From the NCBI RefSeq assembly GCF_964355755.1, contig NC_092670.1, positions 33,653,795-33,717,794 on the forward strand: a DNA stretch of 64,000 bases, written 5' to 3'. A program made the translations under genes and the position numbers. The stretch comes from Antedon mediterranea (taxonomy: Eukaryota; Echinodermata; Crinoidea; Comatulida; Antedonidae). The notes under the pieces are model-generated. The model was not told the DNA's origin. It was given only the letters and a program-made list of their open reading frames with translations, and did not search any database. Shown here piece after piece: positions 1 through 11,762 of this stretch (within the stretch, counting starts at the first letter, position 1; each line of letters opens with the position of its first letter).

Positions 1-1675
1 GTTTCTTTATTGTTATATGTTTCACATTCAATGTTATATAACATATTGCTTTTAAATGAATTCCATAAAGATTTACCCACTGGCTTATTCAGTGCAGATA
101 ACATTTTTATTCTATAAATAGTAAATGCTGCAAAAGTGTAAATATAATCTATTAGCTTATCTCCCGTTCCTAGTGTTAATTGTTTAAATGATATATTATT
201 GTGATTTAAACTTACAAAGATACTAAGCATTTTCCTCCAATATTTCTGAATAAATCTACAACTAAAAAACAAATGATTTTCATTTTCAATTTCTCCACAT
301 TTGTCACACGTTTGTGTTTCCTTAACTTTCCACTGATACAGCCGTTTGTTGGTAGGCAGTATTCTATGTAACATCTTATAATTGAATTGTGCTAGTTTCT
401 TATCTTTCATTTTACATACTTTCCGTAACCAAGAAGTTTTCCAATCAATGTTGTTATCATTGAAGTACTCTTCCCATTTTAGTTGTGACATTGGAATAAT
501 GAAATATTCTTTCACAAACCATGAGTATATTAGTTTGGTAGTATTAATCTCATACTTAGTCCCAACTACTTCATCATTATCATCACAATTGAAAATATCT
601 ACCTCCTTAATAATACGTTTCCATTGAATTGGTATTGCCTTAATAATGCACAAATACTCATTTGACCAGTTTGTTTTACATTGTAGTTTCACCAGTATTT
701 CGTTCGATGTTAAAAAAGTGTTCTTATTAACAATGTCTTTAATACTGATAATGCCACTGTCAATCCAATGCTTGTAGAAAAGCGTTTTTTTTTTAGTTTA
801 ACGTAGTGGTTTCCCCACAGTTGCTCATTCATTATATCGTTATAAGTTTCAGGTTTTTTTTTTGAGATTCTGTTATAATTTATGTAGGCTTTTATCATAT
901 TTTTGTAAAACAGTGGAATTTTATCAGAATTAACATCAATAATGTTATAACATGACATATTAAGTAAAACATTAACATCACATATTTTTTTAATATAATA
1001 CATTGGAATATTTTTCCATTTAGCACCATCATCATTCATAATTCTTTTTAACCAGCCACACATGAGTGCGTTAACATGAAGAGTAAAATCAGGCATTTTA
1101 ATGCCTCCCATCTTAACATCACCAATTAGAGTTTTTCTTTTTATCTTTTCCCTTTTATTGTTCCAAATAAAATTATATATTAGATTTGTAACTTGTGTAT
1201 ATACATATTTTGGAACATCAGTGATATTTGCAGCATATGTTAATTTAGATAGTGCAAGACTTTTCAGGATTATTATTCTACCAAAAATTGAGAGATTTCT
1301 AGCATTCCATTGTTTTAAAGTCTTTTCTAGCTCTATTAATTTAACATCCCAGTTTTTTCTGGTACATTCTTCTGTATTATACCCTACATATATGCCTAAA
1401 ATTTTGATCGGGTGTTTTACCCAATTTAATTCTAAAGGTCTATCTATTCTGTTCTTCCATTTACCAATCCAAAAAGCATTGGTTTTTTTTTTATTTAGTG
1501 TCATTCCAGATACTTCACAAAAACGTTCAATTACACTGACTGCTGACTTAATACTTTTGTCATTACCAACATACAAAACAGTATCATCGGCTAATTGGCT
1601 TATTCTAGCTTCTATGTTATTTTCATTATTTGGAAGTTTAATACCCTTATAGTCATCTTTGTTTCTTATTCTAGA
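1..1675 (-). mobile_element. L1/Tx1-like LINE, 5'-truncated, reverse transcriptase 3' half plus zf-RVT region
   Basis: Non-LTR retrotransposon remnant. Read on the minus strand, coding homology begins abruptly near 1675 in the middle of the reverse transcriptase. RT motif LADDT lies near 1580-1593. The thumb and connection segment follows, with the L1/Tx1-style stretches ILGIYVG, SIFGRIIILKSL and GGIKMPDF. A frame break sits in a T-run near 786-796. Beyond it the other frame continues with LPTNKRLYQW and a C-x2-C-x8-H-x4-C zinc-knuckle like zf-RVT (about 270-330), then runs off the left edge. The start at 1675 coincides with the outer limit of homology between the two arms of the large inverted duplication, so this is a 5'-truncated insertion or a later junction. 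Decayed and not functional. Confidence 0.85.
710..1576 (-). pseudogene. LINE reverse transcriptase C-terminal fragment (288 codons open)
   Basis: Longest open piece of the LINE at the left edge. It covers RT sequence just after the LADD catalytic motif through the thumb and L1-type C-terminal domain. No natural start codon is present: the frame is already open upstream, through the LADDT motif. The downstream end is artificial, because a frameshift in the poly-T run near 786-796 moves the C-terminal zinc-knuckle part into another frame. It once encoded the polymerase that copies LINE RNA at the target site. It is retrotransposon debris, not a host gene. Confidence 0.8.
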
Positions 1676-1799
1676 ACGCTGAAATAGTTATTATGTTTAA
1701 ATACTTCCCATTAAAATAGACTATGGCACACATTACACAGACAAGTAAGCGCTGATTTGTAAGAAAATAGAATAAGTTACCGATTAATTTACTTTACAG

Positions 1800-1859
1800 A
1801 AACCTTTCTAATAATTCACTTACAAGCCTACCAACGTTTCCAAAGATAATCTCTTCAGT
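1800..1859 (+). pseudogene. LRR exon copy B' in the left arm (20 codons)
   Basis: Plus-strand paralogue of the receptor exon at 49767-49826. It has an intact acceptor (TTTACAG before 1800), an intact donor (GTAAGTAC after 1859), no stop and phase 2 at both ends. The encoded repeat contains NNSLTSLPTFP, against NNSLTSLPKFP in the right arm. Flanking intron sequence also matches the right arm on both sides. No LRR N-terminal cap exon lies upstream within the window, because a LINE occupies 1-1675. I therefore label it a gene fragment, though it could belong to a second gene starting outside the window. Confidence 0.75.
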
Positions 1860-2516
1860 GTAAGTACTATAGTATACCATCCAACTACTAATTGTACATT
1901 TATTAAAACCATGATCTTTTTTTAAACATTATTTTGATCACTAGGCACAGTAGTAAAGATTTATTTTATTCCTTACTGAAACAAAAAATGTTACAAAAAA
2001 AAAAAAATGAATATTTGTCATTGAAACATTTAAAAGATTTATGAAAAAAAATTGTCAATTTAAAACGATAACACATCACTTGAGTAACATAAAATGAATA
2101 TTTTGCTTTTGATTTTAGCTCATCCTGCCTTACTTGATAAATTGTATCCATGAATTATTATCCATGAAACCTTTGAAAATGTGGAATTGCGATTTTTAAA
2201 TAACTGATTATCGGTACTATATCTATGTCCAGTTTTCAAACATCTTTATTTCACAACTATGAATGATCAGAATTTTCAAAATCTGCAAGCAATAATAGTA
2301 TAAACAAATGTATACATCTATAAGCTTAGATTATGCAATATATAAAGGCTACCTAAAGTAAACTAAACTACTTGCGGTTTAGGAGGAGATAGAGAAACAA
2401 ATTTTGACTTAGTGCTATTAAAATATAGATAAGTGATGGATGTTAAGTTAATTAAAATAAAACTAGAGATATAAATTAAACTAGAGGTTTGTTTTTAACA
2501 TAATTTTTTTTTACAG

Positions 2517-2588
2517 CAATATAAGCTATAACAACCTGAAGGAAATCGACGACGATGCTTTGTTAGATCTACATTATCTTATATCAAT
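2517..2588 (+). pseudogene. LRR exon copy A' in the left arm (24 codons)
   Basis: Seventy-two-base phase-2 exon after TTTTACAG and before GTAAGG. It contains SYNNLKEIDDDALLDL, homologous to SDNNLKKIDTNALLEL in the receptor exon at 50306-50377. No stop codon. Its position differs from the right arm: here it lies between B' and C', whereas in the right arm the A exon precedes B. The left cassette therefore has a different repeat order, caused by exon gain here, loss on the right, or an older B-A-C arrangement. Confidence 0.75.
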
Positions 2589-3105
2589 GTAAGGTTTAGA
2601 CTTATATTTGTTTCATTATGAATAATAAAGTAGCAGTAATAATAACTATATTTTAACATACATAACCCATTATTTAAGATTTGACTGAAAGTACTGAATA
2701 CTACTGAATACTGAATACTGAAATGCTTTATTTGTCATCATCATCATAAAATAACAACAGAAATTCTTCTTGAAGATTGACAATTATTAGTAAAATAATA
2801 AATAGATAAGGTCATAATATCGCCATCAATGCTGATAACACAACTCACAGAATATATTTACTCGTTGGTGTTCCGTCAAGGAAGTGTGAGAAAAATAAAA
2901 CCCTCACTATTTCCTGGTTACGTGTACATCCGGAACTTACAATGTGAAATGCAATGTGGACACACCCGATCTGAGTGTAAGTTAGGTGTTAACCCAAAAC
3001 TAAATTATATTAAGGTGAATCATTACACCAAAATGTATACGCTAGTTTTTGTTTTTATTTTCGTTTTTTTTTTTTATAGAAACCTTTAATTTTTTAATTT
3101 TCTAG

Positions 3106-3174
3106 ATATGCAATGAATAACATGTTGACAGAAATATCGACATGTTTTAATGACCTTCCACATCTCCACACTGT
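3106..3174 (+). pseudogene. LRR exon copy C' in the left arm (23 codons)
   Basis: Sixty-nine-base phase-2 exon after TTTTCTAG and before GTAAGT. It encodes YAMNNMLTEISTCFNDLPHL. The right-arm counterpart at 49475-49543 differs by only about two residues, the strongest conservation of the three pairs. Inverted homology continues into the following intron to about 3410. No plus-strand continuation exon was found in 3175-15000, so as the locus stands this exon splices to nothing visible. Confidence 0.75.
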
Positions 3175-3599
3175 GTAAGTTTATCATCCATTTATAAATC
3201 GATTTATCAACTGTTTCTAACATATATTTTTATATGCCTGCATTAAAAGAAGATGTGTTTGTATTGTGCCAAAATATATATTGTTGTACATTGATTATTG
3301 ACTAAATAATAAAGGTGTAATTACCACTTTAAAGCTTACAATCCAACGGAACTAGATAAATGAAAAGTTGAAATAGTCTGTAGTAGAATTATACAATCAT
3401 GTGGTCAATACAATTATTTAGGTAGGTATAACCGCATGGTTGCCGTAATACGGAACACTATGAATGAATTACGCAATTTGCTATGCACATACATGTTGTA
3501 GACGAAGCTGATGTGTATTCAGATGTACATATGTCTTTCCATGTCGTCGAACGTAACAGAACGCATGTTCAGAGCTGTTAAGAGCAGTTGTCTATAAAT

Positions 3600-3897
3600 A
3601 TTGACATTTAGGTGGCCAAGTCATAAAAAATGATTTTCTTTAAAATTTGCAAAATGAAAGAGGTTTGGTTGAAACATGCACAGATAAAATTATTTTTTTT
3701 AAACTGTATCTAGTTGCCATAGTAACAGCCATTTTAAAAATTACAGTATTTTCTTGTAATTTATTCTATAATTTCACCTTCAAATTAGGTAAACATTAAT
3801 TTCAATAACTCTTACAGCGATTGTTGAAATTTACTTTAATATTTAATACAAGATGATGAAATAATAACTAATAAACAAACTGAAAGCAAAACATTGC
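3600..3897. other. AT-rich sequence at the edge of the left-arm insertion
   Basis: No coding or RNA feature recognised. It begins where homology with the right arm stops (about 3590) and leads into the Penelope-like element. All of 3600-6795 is absent from the right arm, so it entered the left arm after duplication or was deleted from the right. Confidence 0.5.
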
Positions 3898-3969
3898 ATG
3901 TTGGTCGGGTATGGGAATGGACCGTACCATTTATTTTACCATTTTTGTTTTTACTTGATTTACCTTTCG

Positions 3970-4855
3970 TACAAACCACGTCAGCCAAAAAAATCGACCA
4001 GAGTGCCATTGGTCACAACCTACCACCCTAGGTTGCCTCCATTACGGGCTTTTATTGAGAAACATATGCCCATTCTACAGTCCATAGAACGTCTCAGGAC
4101 TGTTTTTCCGGAACCACCCATTATTGCATTTCGTAGACCTCCCATCCTTCGTGATATATTAGTCAGATCCAAATTTAAGAGTAAAATTAACTCTCATGAC
4201 AGCCAGAATTTGGGCAGTCACCTTTGCGCCAAATCTTGCAAAACTTGCTCATTGGGTGATTCTACTGAAAAATTTGAGAGTAACCAAACTGGCCGCATTT
4301 TTCGGATAAGACAATCAATTAATTGTCTAACCAAAAACGTCATTTATCTCATATACTGTAATATTTGTGACAAACAGTACGTCGGAGAAACAAAAAAACA
4401 CTCTCCGTATGAGAATGACACAACATAGATCAGCTATCAAAACATTAAAGCTTGATCAACCTGTAGCCGAACATTTTAATTCAGCTGGTCACTCGATTGC
4501 AAATTTCAAAGTTATTGCAATAGACCACGATATCAAATGGAGCGACAAAACTCGCAAAGACAAAGAAAACCACTGGGAATTACTACTTAAAACCACAAAA
4601 CCTTTTGGACTTAACTTTAGGAACATACTCCCAGATCGGTAAAATTATTCCATTGTTTACCAAAATTTAAGTTTCAATATTAACCACAAATTTTAGCTGT
4701 ATTTTTAGTTCCATTCCAAAATTGTTTATATCTCTACCAAGGTACCTTCTTTGTTTTCTACTCTTATTCAGTCTCCACCCACTATTCAACACGCTGTTTC
4801 TATTGTTATATTTCTTATGTATATATATGAGCATTTTAGATATATTAGTCATATA
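3970..4855 (+). mobile_element. Penelope-like element, 3' end with GIY-YIG endonuclease domain
   Basis: C-terminal part of a Penelope-like retroelement. The pre-domain segment has VPLVTTYHPRLPPL and IAFRRPPILRD (about 4000-4160), then C-x3-C-x2-C (about 4226-4250), then the GIY-YIG core IYLIYC...QYVGET (about 4340-4395). One extra A in the run near 4390-4396 shifts the frame; the rest (RMRMTQHRSAI ... HWELLLKTTKPFGLN) continues in the next frame to a stop at 4640-4642. The 3' flank to about 4855 also matches the copy at 18700-19222. GIY-YIG is the nuclease that nicks target DNA for these elements. The RT domain is missing, so this is a 5'-truncated dead copy. Confidence 0.85.
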
Positions 4856-4893
4856 TTAAAAATAATTTTTTAGATACGAAAATGTTTATTTAA

Positions 4894-5206
4894 AGCTGTA
4901 TTGTCCCCCTGAAACAAAATAATTTTATACTTTTTTGTTGTTGTTGATTATGTCATTTTAATATCATATAATAATTTTACCTGAAAAACTGTACCGGAAA
5001 TTTAAAGCAAAAAATAGTCAAATTGGCTGCCAGCCAATAGGTTTTTGGTCGAATTTAATCATTTATTTTGTCATTTTAGTAAAAACATGATTTTTTCTTC
5101 ATTTTTTTCTACGCAATTTATTAACTTGATTAAAACTACAAAATACCCTATTCAAAGTCTGATGTAATTAGTCTTCATTTATTATGTTTTTTGGGACAAT
5201 ACATCT
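4894..5206. mobile_element. MITE of about 313 bp with GTATTGTCCC ends
   Basis: Short terminal inverted repeats bound the element: AGCTGTATTGTCCC at the left and GGGACAATACATCT at the right. The interior has no coding potential. A diverged copy in opposite orientation lies at about 63564-63915, sharing GGCTGCCAGCCAAT and the TTTGTTGTTGTTGA tract. Flanking TTA-like bases hint at a short target duplication, but this is not certain. Confidence 0.65.
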
Positions 5207-6794
5207 TCAGTAACTTCATATCCTTATGTGACATCATTAATTATCTAATTACAATCAACTTGAATCAAAATAAAGAGACTTTGCTTTATACATTGATACC
5301 AAAAATTATGAGCAAGGAAAAGATAATTGTGTTCCCTACCCCAACATTTTTGTTAATATAGATTGTTGTGTTCACTGTATATAGGTAGGCATCATAAAGA
5401 TACCAACATGTACGTAGTGTAGACCTCTGATATCCCATGTACTGTATGTTGTTGCTTGTAACCCGTTTTTCCTTCACAACTCAAACTTATGGCCATGTCA
5501 AGAACTTAATCACAAGATGTTGAGGTGTCTCCTGATAATTTATTAATCTTGCCCTGGCCAATAATAGACCATTTTCATTAGTCTAGAGTGCAATGTTATC
5601 AAACAACTTGATAGCCTTGGACTGTGTCCCTTCTTTGAAGTTGTTTTTTCTATAAATATATTGGGTTGGATGTACCAGTAAGTCATTATTTAAAAATTGT
5701 TCGTTTTCATCATTTTTTTTTTGTCGAAGTGAATAACTATTGTAACATTAAAATTGCGTATTGTCATTCAATTATAAGAAAACATGTGTGGTGTCATTTA
5801 AGTCTTTGACCTTTAACATTGTGTCTCCAGAATAAAGTACAGATTAAATGTTAATGTAAAGCTTTAAGGCCACATTTATATTTGTACCTAATACATTCTT
5901 ATTCAAATACTCAAGTTTAGGATATAAAATAATTGTATATAGAATACTAAATTGACCTTTGACCTCGACTACAAAGGAAAAATTAAATTAGTTATTCTGA
6001 AGGTTAAGGATAATGTTTGTATGTGTTTAACATTTTTTTTACACAAAACGTAGTGGTTAAAGACAAAATTAGGGAAAAAGTTTTCAAATTTCAGCCATTT
6101 TGAATTTATAGAAAATAAGTAATTACTAATAAACAACCCAGTGTAGATTTTAGATACTAATATCTATATAGGCCCATATTTTAGTATGTTTTAACAACAA
6201 CAAAAATAAAACATTTTTGGACTGAAAAGATTACAAAATTACAAATAATATGAGAAAATGCAAATTTTAACTAGAAACACTACACAGAAATTACATGATT
6301 CCCCGCGATAACTTTAGCGGAAACAGGAGGAGCAATCTTTTAACCAACCATGCTTACACCATGGTTGTTTTTGAAGCGTTACCATCTCGTTGGAGTTATA
6401 GCTATTTGAAAAAAATACACAAATTCCCATGTATGAAATTTCTGAAAACACCCCTAAGAAAAATAATAGTATCTTCTAAATTCAATATGGATTTACGTAA
6501 ATTTTTGTTTTACATTAGAGCAAGATTGCTACAAAAAGAATTCACAAAAACGATTCACATATTCTTTTTCGTTTTTCATTGGTGCCATATCTACGCCTAA
6601 ATAAGGGCAAAATTCACATGCTAAAGTGGTAAAATGTTGACAACCATTAATGTTTTGTTCACAAATATATCAGTTTTGTTATGTTTACCTAAAGTGTGAT
6701 TAATTACCAAAGTATGAAGAACATTTTTTTTTTGCCATTCTGCCACCTTTTAATGTAATATGTTTATATTTGTAGTCAACCGCTCTTAAATCTC
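5207..6794. other. AT-rich intergenic or intronic sequence without recognised genes
   Basis: I see no splice-bounded exon, RNA gene or conserved protein here. The open frame at 6295-6600 has no recognisable motif and is treated as chance. It forms part of the left-arm-only insertion. Confidence 0.5.
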
Positions 6795-6833
6795 TCATAA
6801 ATATGAATATCAAAATGTTTAAGAGTTACTATT

Positions 6834-6877
6834 TATTTATTTGGAATTACACCTTTAGATGTAATTCCAAATAAATA
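6834..6877. repeat. Perfect hairpin, 17-bp arms, 10-nt loop
   Basis: Positions 6834-6850 and 6861-6877 are exact reverse complements (arm TATTTATTTGGAATTAC). It sits in the left arm just inside the resumption of homology with the right arm. Confidence 0.8.
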
Positions 6878-7369
6878 GCCAATCACATGTGGCTGAAACT
6901 ATTCAACCAGATCGTATGCACCATCATAGTGTCAAGAGTACGCGCATCATGTAGGCGTCTTCATAGACTGTGAATTTAGCTCAAATTGTATACGTATAAA
7001 ACGCCATAAAAATGTGCCAAAAATAATAAACCGAAACACAGTATAGAACCTATAATTGATAGTGAGTTTCAAGGTTGTGAAGATGGGAAATTTCCTGTTT
7101 TAACATAATGCTTTCTGTAAACAAACTACTATGATGGATATTATAGTATGAATGAGAGACAGGAATGTTGGTATTAATGTCATTATTACTATTTGAACAA
7201 TATTTATTATTTATAATACTTCATTTTGTGTTGCTTTTGGAATAGAATAATAGATCACAACAGTATATCTATACTAAAAAATACTACATTTAAAGGCTCC
7301 AGTAGAGTAGATCATGTGTAAGTGAATACATTTAAAACAAGGCCAACAGCCATTAAGTCGCGTGCTACA

Positions 7370-8150
7370 ATGCATAGTGATACCGGACCGACAGACAGAC
7401 CGACAGACCGACAGACCGACAGACAGACAGACAGAGAGACCGACCGACCGACATAGTGAACTATACTGACCGATATTACTGAACATGTTTAAAAATTTTG
7501 AAATGTTTAAAAACATTTATTTTTTTTTTTATTTACACGTGCGTAGCCTGTCACTTTCGACGTGCTCGTATAACGTAATTTCGAGTTGAAAAGTAAGTCA
7601 AGAAAACAGAAATCGGGCAAAAAGAGTGCGCAATAACATTTAACGCGCAGTGCGCGCGCAAAAATATGCGCACTCATGGCAATTTTGTAAACGCTTAAAA
7701 TTGCCTGAAATGTACTCTTATTTCATCGAAAATAAATTTTGAAAATGTTAAGCGCGCGTACGCATGCGGTACATGCGCTACGCACGTAATTGTATTGCCA
7801 TATGATGATTTATGCCCTGAAATTTATGAGTACCAAATTTTATTTAATTGTGATTCATGGTTGTGAAGATATGATTACAAACGTGATTTCGTTAAATCGT
7901 GCGTAGACCACGTAATTTTTTATTGCGCACCGTGAAAACATAACCACATTGATTCCTGTCCATAAGGAATATACTGTGAAAAATTGACTTAGATAGATTA
8001 AACTGATATCAAGATAAGGTCAGAAAGCGATAAAACGCATAGTGATACCGGACCGACAGACAGACAGACAGACAGACCGACAGACAGACCGACAGACAGA
8101 CAGACAGACAGACCGACCGACCGACATAGTGAACTATAGAGTCGCTTCCA
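7370..8150. repeat. Interspersed repeat with two GACA tracts and a CpG-rich middle
   Basis: The phrase GCATAGTGATACCGGACCGACAG occurs near 7368 and again near 8037. Each is followed by a (GACA/GACC)n tract and CATAGTGAACTATA. Between them is a segment rich in GCGC words (7540-7940), related to 38480-38900. The right arm lacks the interval 7340-8155, so it is a left-arm insertion. No coding content. Confidence 0.65.
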
Positions 8151-8224
8151 CGCGACTAAAAATGCATATTAACAATAACGAAAATCTGCAAACTATTACT
8201 GCTACTCATACTACTGCTGCTGCG

Positions 8225-8360
8225 TTCGGCTACTGCTACGACGACTTCTACTACGACGACGACGACTACGACGACGACGATGACGACTACGACAACTACG
8301 ACGACTACGATGACGACGACTACGACGACTACGACTACTACGACTACTACGACTACTACG

Positions 8361-8409
<49 letters not shown>

Positions 8410-8410
8410 A
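8225..8410. repeat. Trinucleotide microsatellite (ACG/ACT mixtures ending in pure CTA)
   Basis: An interrupted ACGACTACG-type array grades into an uninterrupted TAC/CTA run at the right end. The matching place in the right arm (40835-41500) also holds a trinucleotide array, in inverse orientation. Low-complexity translations from it are meaningless. Confidence 0.9.
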
Positions 8411-8865
8411 TCTATATATAAATTTACGTAAGGGCAAAATTCGGTAAATCGCGCCTTACTTTTAGAATTTTTACTCGATGGTATGTAAAGTTGGTTCGAA
8501 CTTTCGGTACTGATTTTAACCACCTGATGTAACCCTGTTTACTAATTAAATTAAGTTAGATAATTAGTTATTGACGATTAAAACGAATTTAGGTTCAAAG
8601 ATTTGCCCCAAATAGGGGTGTTTTCCGATCGTGGTATACACTGTCTAATGGATGTCCATCTTGAAAAATACCCGCCACAAAAATGCGAGGAGGCTTCGCA
8701 TTTTTCTATCTCCTCCTACGATAATTGTTTTTAATAGCTGAAAACCGGTTGAACAGTTCGAGTACAGCATCATAATGTTGAAGACAGGCCGATTTTCTTT
8801 AAAAAATACTATTTTGATACATTTAATATACGTTTTTACAAATATATTGATTTGTGATGAATGGA

Positions 8866-9387
8866 ACATTCCAAATTATTTGGTTTAACCATACAGGTAT
8901 AGATTTAGATTTATGGGCCTCCTTGGGAATAAACATAAATAGTATTGCAATGCTGTACAATACTGTTAAGGTATTAACCACTTTTGATCGCAATTTGAAT
9001 CGCAAATGTCTTACTGTGAGTGTTGGTACTGTTAGATGTAATATAAAAATATATACAAATAAACTTTATTACTGTGAGTGTGGGTAGGCCCTACTGTTAG
9101 ATTATAAACATATAATATACAAATAAACATTCCAAATTATTTGGTTTAATCATAAAGGTATAGATTTAGATTTATGGGCCCCCTTGGAGAATAAACATAA
9201 ATAGTATTGCAATGCTGTACAATACTGTTAAGGTATTAACCACTTTTGATCGCAATTTGAATCGCAAATTTCTTACTGTGAGTGTTGGTACTGTTAGATG
9301 TAATATAAAATATATACAAATAAACTTTATTACTGTGAGTGTGGGTAGGCCCTACTGTTAGATTATAAACATATAATATACAAATAA
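8866..9387. repeat. Tandem duplication, two copies of a ~261-bp unit
   Basis: Each copy begins CATTCCAAATTATTTGG (8867 and 9128) and ends in a TTATAAACATATAATATACAA phrase. The copies differ at only a few positions, so the duplication looks recent. No coding meaning; it lies in left-arm-only sequence. Confidence 0.85.
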
Positions 9388-9772
9388 ATAAACGTTATTA
9401 CTGACAGTTGCTTCTCAACGTTTGTATTAATTAATAATTTAAAAATATATAAACGTCGTAGTGGTGTATCGTTACATGTACTTTACTATTTCAATCGACT
9501 ATGACAGTGAGAGTTTTAACAAAGTACCGTATTAAATCGTAAATGTTTTACTGTATTTAGTGGTATATTATTTATAGGCCTATAAAACATTAAAAACAAT
9601 ATTTCGTTACTGAGTGGATAAGAATATATTTTAAAATGTTTCCTCTTTGTACCTATCTTCTTTCCCCATCCCTCAACCCTTAATGTTACATACAAAACAC
9701 AAATTGGGTTTTTTTAAATGAGTCCAAATAAAAAAATTTGTTTCTCTCTCGGAAGTAATTCCCAGGGTGCTA

Positions 9773-9935
9773 ATTTTGGTTGACTACATAAATCATTGTG
9801 TATATTTATTCGTTTCTGTAAACGACAATGTATTATAGTCCTGCGGTACGTACATTTGAAATCTCCATTTTTTTCTCGCTGGAAATACTGTGTATTCGAG
9901 AACCATCTGTGGGCACGACCTAGATGGTACGCGAG
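9773..9935. repeat. Interspersed repeat also present inverted at 18495-18650
   Basis: Shared landmarks are TTGGTTGACTACATAAATCA at one end and GAACCATCTGTGGGC at the other. The second copy is in reverse orientation directly beside the Penelope-like fragment at 18.7 kb. Non-coding; element class not assigned. Confidence 0.6.
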
Positions 9936-9954
9936 CGAAGCGAGCGTGCCATCT

Positions 9955-10365
9955 AGTACTACTAATACTACTAATATTATTAATATGACTAATACTACTA
10001 CTACTATTACTACTACTACTACTATTACCACAAATACTACCACTACCACTACCAGTACAAATACCACTACGAATGATGCTACTGCTTTTGTTGCTGATGC
10101 TGCTGCCATTGCTGCTACTTCCACCACTGCCGCTATTGCCGATATCGCTAATACTGGTACCGCTACTACTGCTAATTTACCACTATCACCGCTACCACCT
10201 CTTCTTATCTCTACTGCCACTATCACTACTATCATTAGCATTACTACCAATACTACCACTATCATTTTCACTACTACCACTATCATTATGACTACTACCA
10301 CTAATAGCACTGCCACTACTGCCAAAATCACCACTACTATTGATAATAATGATATAACTGTTTTT
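9955..10365. repeat. Trinucleotide (ACT)n-rich array
   Basis: Long imperfect (ACT/ACC/GCT)n array. Homologous in inverse orientation to 40835-41500; the flank downstream (10375-10627) matches 40540-40800 well. Three open frames span it, but all are low-complexity by-products. Confidence 0.9.
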
Positions 10366-10644
10366 TTTTTCAGATACATGTCGTCAAACCATATACTTGG
10401 CATTGAACCTTTCACTTTTGTAAATATGCAGTTAAGGTTATTGTAAGTTTGTTGAAATAGAAAATATGTTTTATTGTAATTGAAAAGAAAATAAAAGAGA
10501 AAAAGACAATGAATAAAAATTAAAATAAGGAATCATCATCATATAATTCAGACCTTTATAATTCCTCAATTTTTGCATTTTTTTCATTGCCTACATGGTT
10601 TAATAGTACTAACGATAATAATTATTATTCTTGTAAACAAGCAT

Positions 10645-10830
10645 AATTACCTCAGCCAAGGAGGTTATATGTTTACCCCTGTATGTTTGTGTTGTGTGTG
10701 CGTCTGTGAACAGCCTGGAGCCCACAGTTTTTATCCGAATCTGGATTTTCCACAATGATCTATGCCCCAAAAGCTCAGACGAGTTCGATTGTGAGGGGAA
10801 AAGGTCATAGGTCTAGTTCACAACTATAAC
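10645..10830. repeat. Interspersed repeat starting CCTCAGCCAAGGAGGTTATA
   Basis: It begins with a short inverted motif around CCAAGGAGG, then GT-rich sequence and CTCAGACGAGTTCGATTGTGAGG. It lies just outside the inner limit of the left duplication arm. I recognise the style of a dispersed invertebrate repeat but cannot name the family. Non-coding. Confidence 0.4.
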
Positions 10831-11216
10831 ACAAAACTATTTTACTGTTTAGAGATCAAAGTTTTATCCGATTCTCAAACTTAAAGCTACAATGATCAAT
10901 GACTCATCATATAAAGGAATTTATATATATATATATCGAGTCTCGGTTGGGGCGACTTTTTCTCATTCTCACAGATTTCCTCATCTTTATCGTTTCAAAT
11001 TAATTAATTAAATTTCAGTATATCACCGGGTGGTTTAGAATTAATGTTCTTTGCCTGATTTGTTTATATATATGAATAAAAATACTGAAAGATGAGGGCG
11101 TATCAATTTGATCTCTGTTGCGCGTGCGTACAACTGAGGACTAGTGCTGTTCCGCCGTACCACGCCGAGATTGTTAAAGAGTCGTTATCCAATCGAGTTC
11201 GAACAATACCATGAAA

Positions 11217-11286
11217 GCCCAGTGGTCTAATGGTTAGGACATCTGCATATCAAGCAGGCGGTCCGAGTTTGAGTCTCAGTTGGGGC
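11217..11286 (+). tRNA. tRNA-like sequence in a 365-bp unit (degenerate copy)
   Basis: Same layout as the better copy at 26800-26870, but the acceptor has lost one C and the T-arm carries TTTGAGT with a broken stem pair. Anticodon loop ATATCAA, anticodon ATC. Probably non-functional. Confidence 0.4.
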
Positions 11287-11579
11287 GACTTTTTCTCATT
11301 CTCACAGATTTCCTCATCTTTATCGTTTCAAATTAATTAATTAAATTTCAGTATATCACCGGGCGGCTTAGAATTAATGTTCTTTGCCTATTGTGTTTAT
11401 GTATATAAAAGTATCTCTTCGGAGATCCCGCCTCGTGAATAAAAATACTGAAAGATGAGGGCGTATCAATTTGATCTCTGTTGCGCGTGCGTACAACTGA
11501 GGACTAGTGCTGTTCCGCCGTACCACGCCGAGAATGTTAAAGAGTCGTTATCCAATCGAGTTCGAACAATACCATAAAA

Positions 11580-11650
11580 GCCCCAGTGGTCTAATGGTTA
11601 GGATATCTGCATATCAAGCAGGCGGTCCAAGTTCGAGTCTCGGTTGGGGC
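11580..11650 (+). tRNA. tRNA-like sequence in a 365-bp unit
   Basis: Acceptor GCCCCAG pairs with TTGGGGC. The D-arm region TGGTCTAATGGTTAGGA resembles tRNA-Glu. Anticodon stem TCTGC/GCAGG, loop ATATCAA. The T-stem has one mismatch. Multi-copy and probably a SINE head or pseudo-tRNA. Confidence 0.45.
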
Positions 11651-11762
11651 GACTTTTTCTCATTCTCACAGATTTCCTCATCTTTATCGTTTCAAATTAA
11701 TTAATTAAATTTCAGTATATCACCGGGCGGTTTAGAATTAATGTTCTTTGCCTATTGTGTTT

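Larger units (their letters stand above)
1680..10627. repeat. Left arm of the large inverted duplication
   Basis: Collinear inverted homology with 40540-49955, read by eye. Blocks: 1680-1990 with 49640-49950; 3085-3410 with 49258-49560; 3430-3590 with 45560-45710; 6795-6958 with 45452-45560; 6958-7340 with 41535-42080; 8160-8410 plus 9955-10627 with 40540-41530. Left coordinates rise while right coordinates fall at every step, so one ancestral inverted duplication explains them. Left-only sequence includes 1990-3085 (an extra LRR exon), 3600-6795 (Penelope-like element and MITE), 7340-8160 and 8411-9955. Percent identity was not computed. Confidence 0.85.

Noticed and set aside
8042-8437. Open frames rich in Tyr/Asp or Val across 8042-8437
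   Set aside because: Pure by-products of GACA and trinucleotide microsatellites.
9714-10446. Long overlapping frames of 233 and 216 codons
   Set aside because: Thr/Ile- or Val-rich translations of the (ACT)n array; no domain or splice context.
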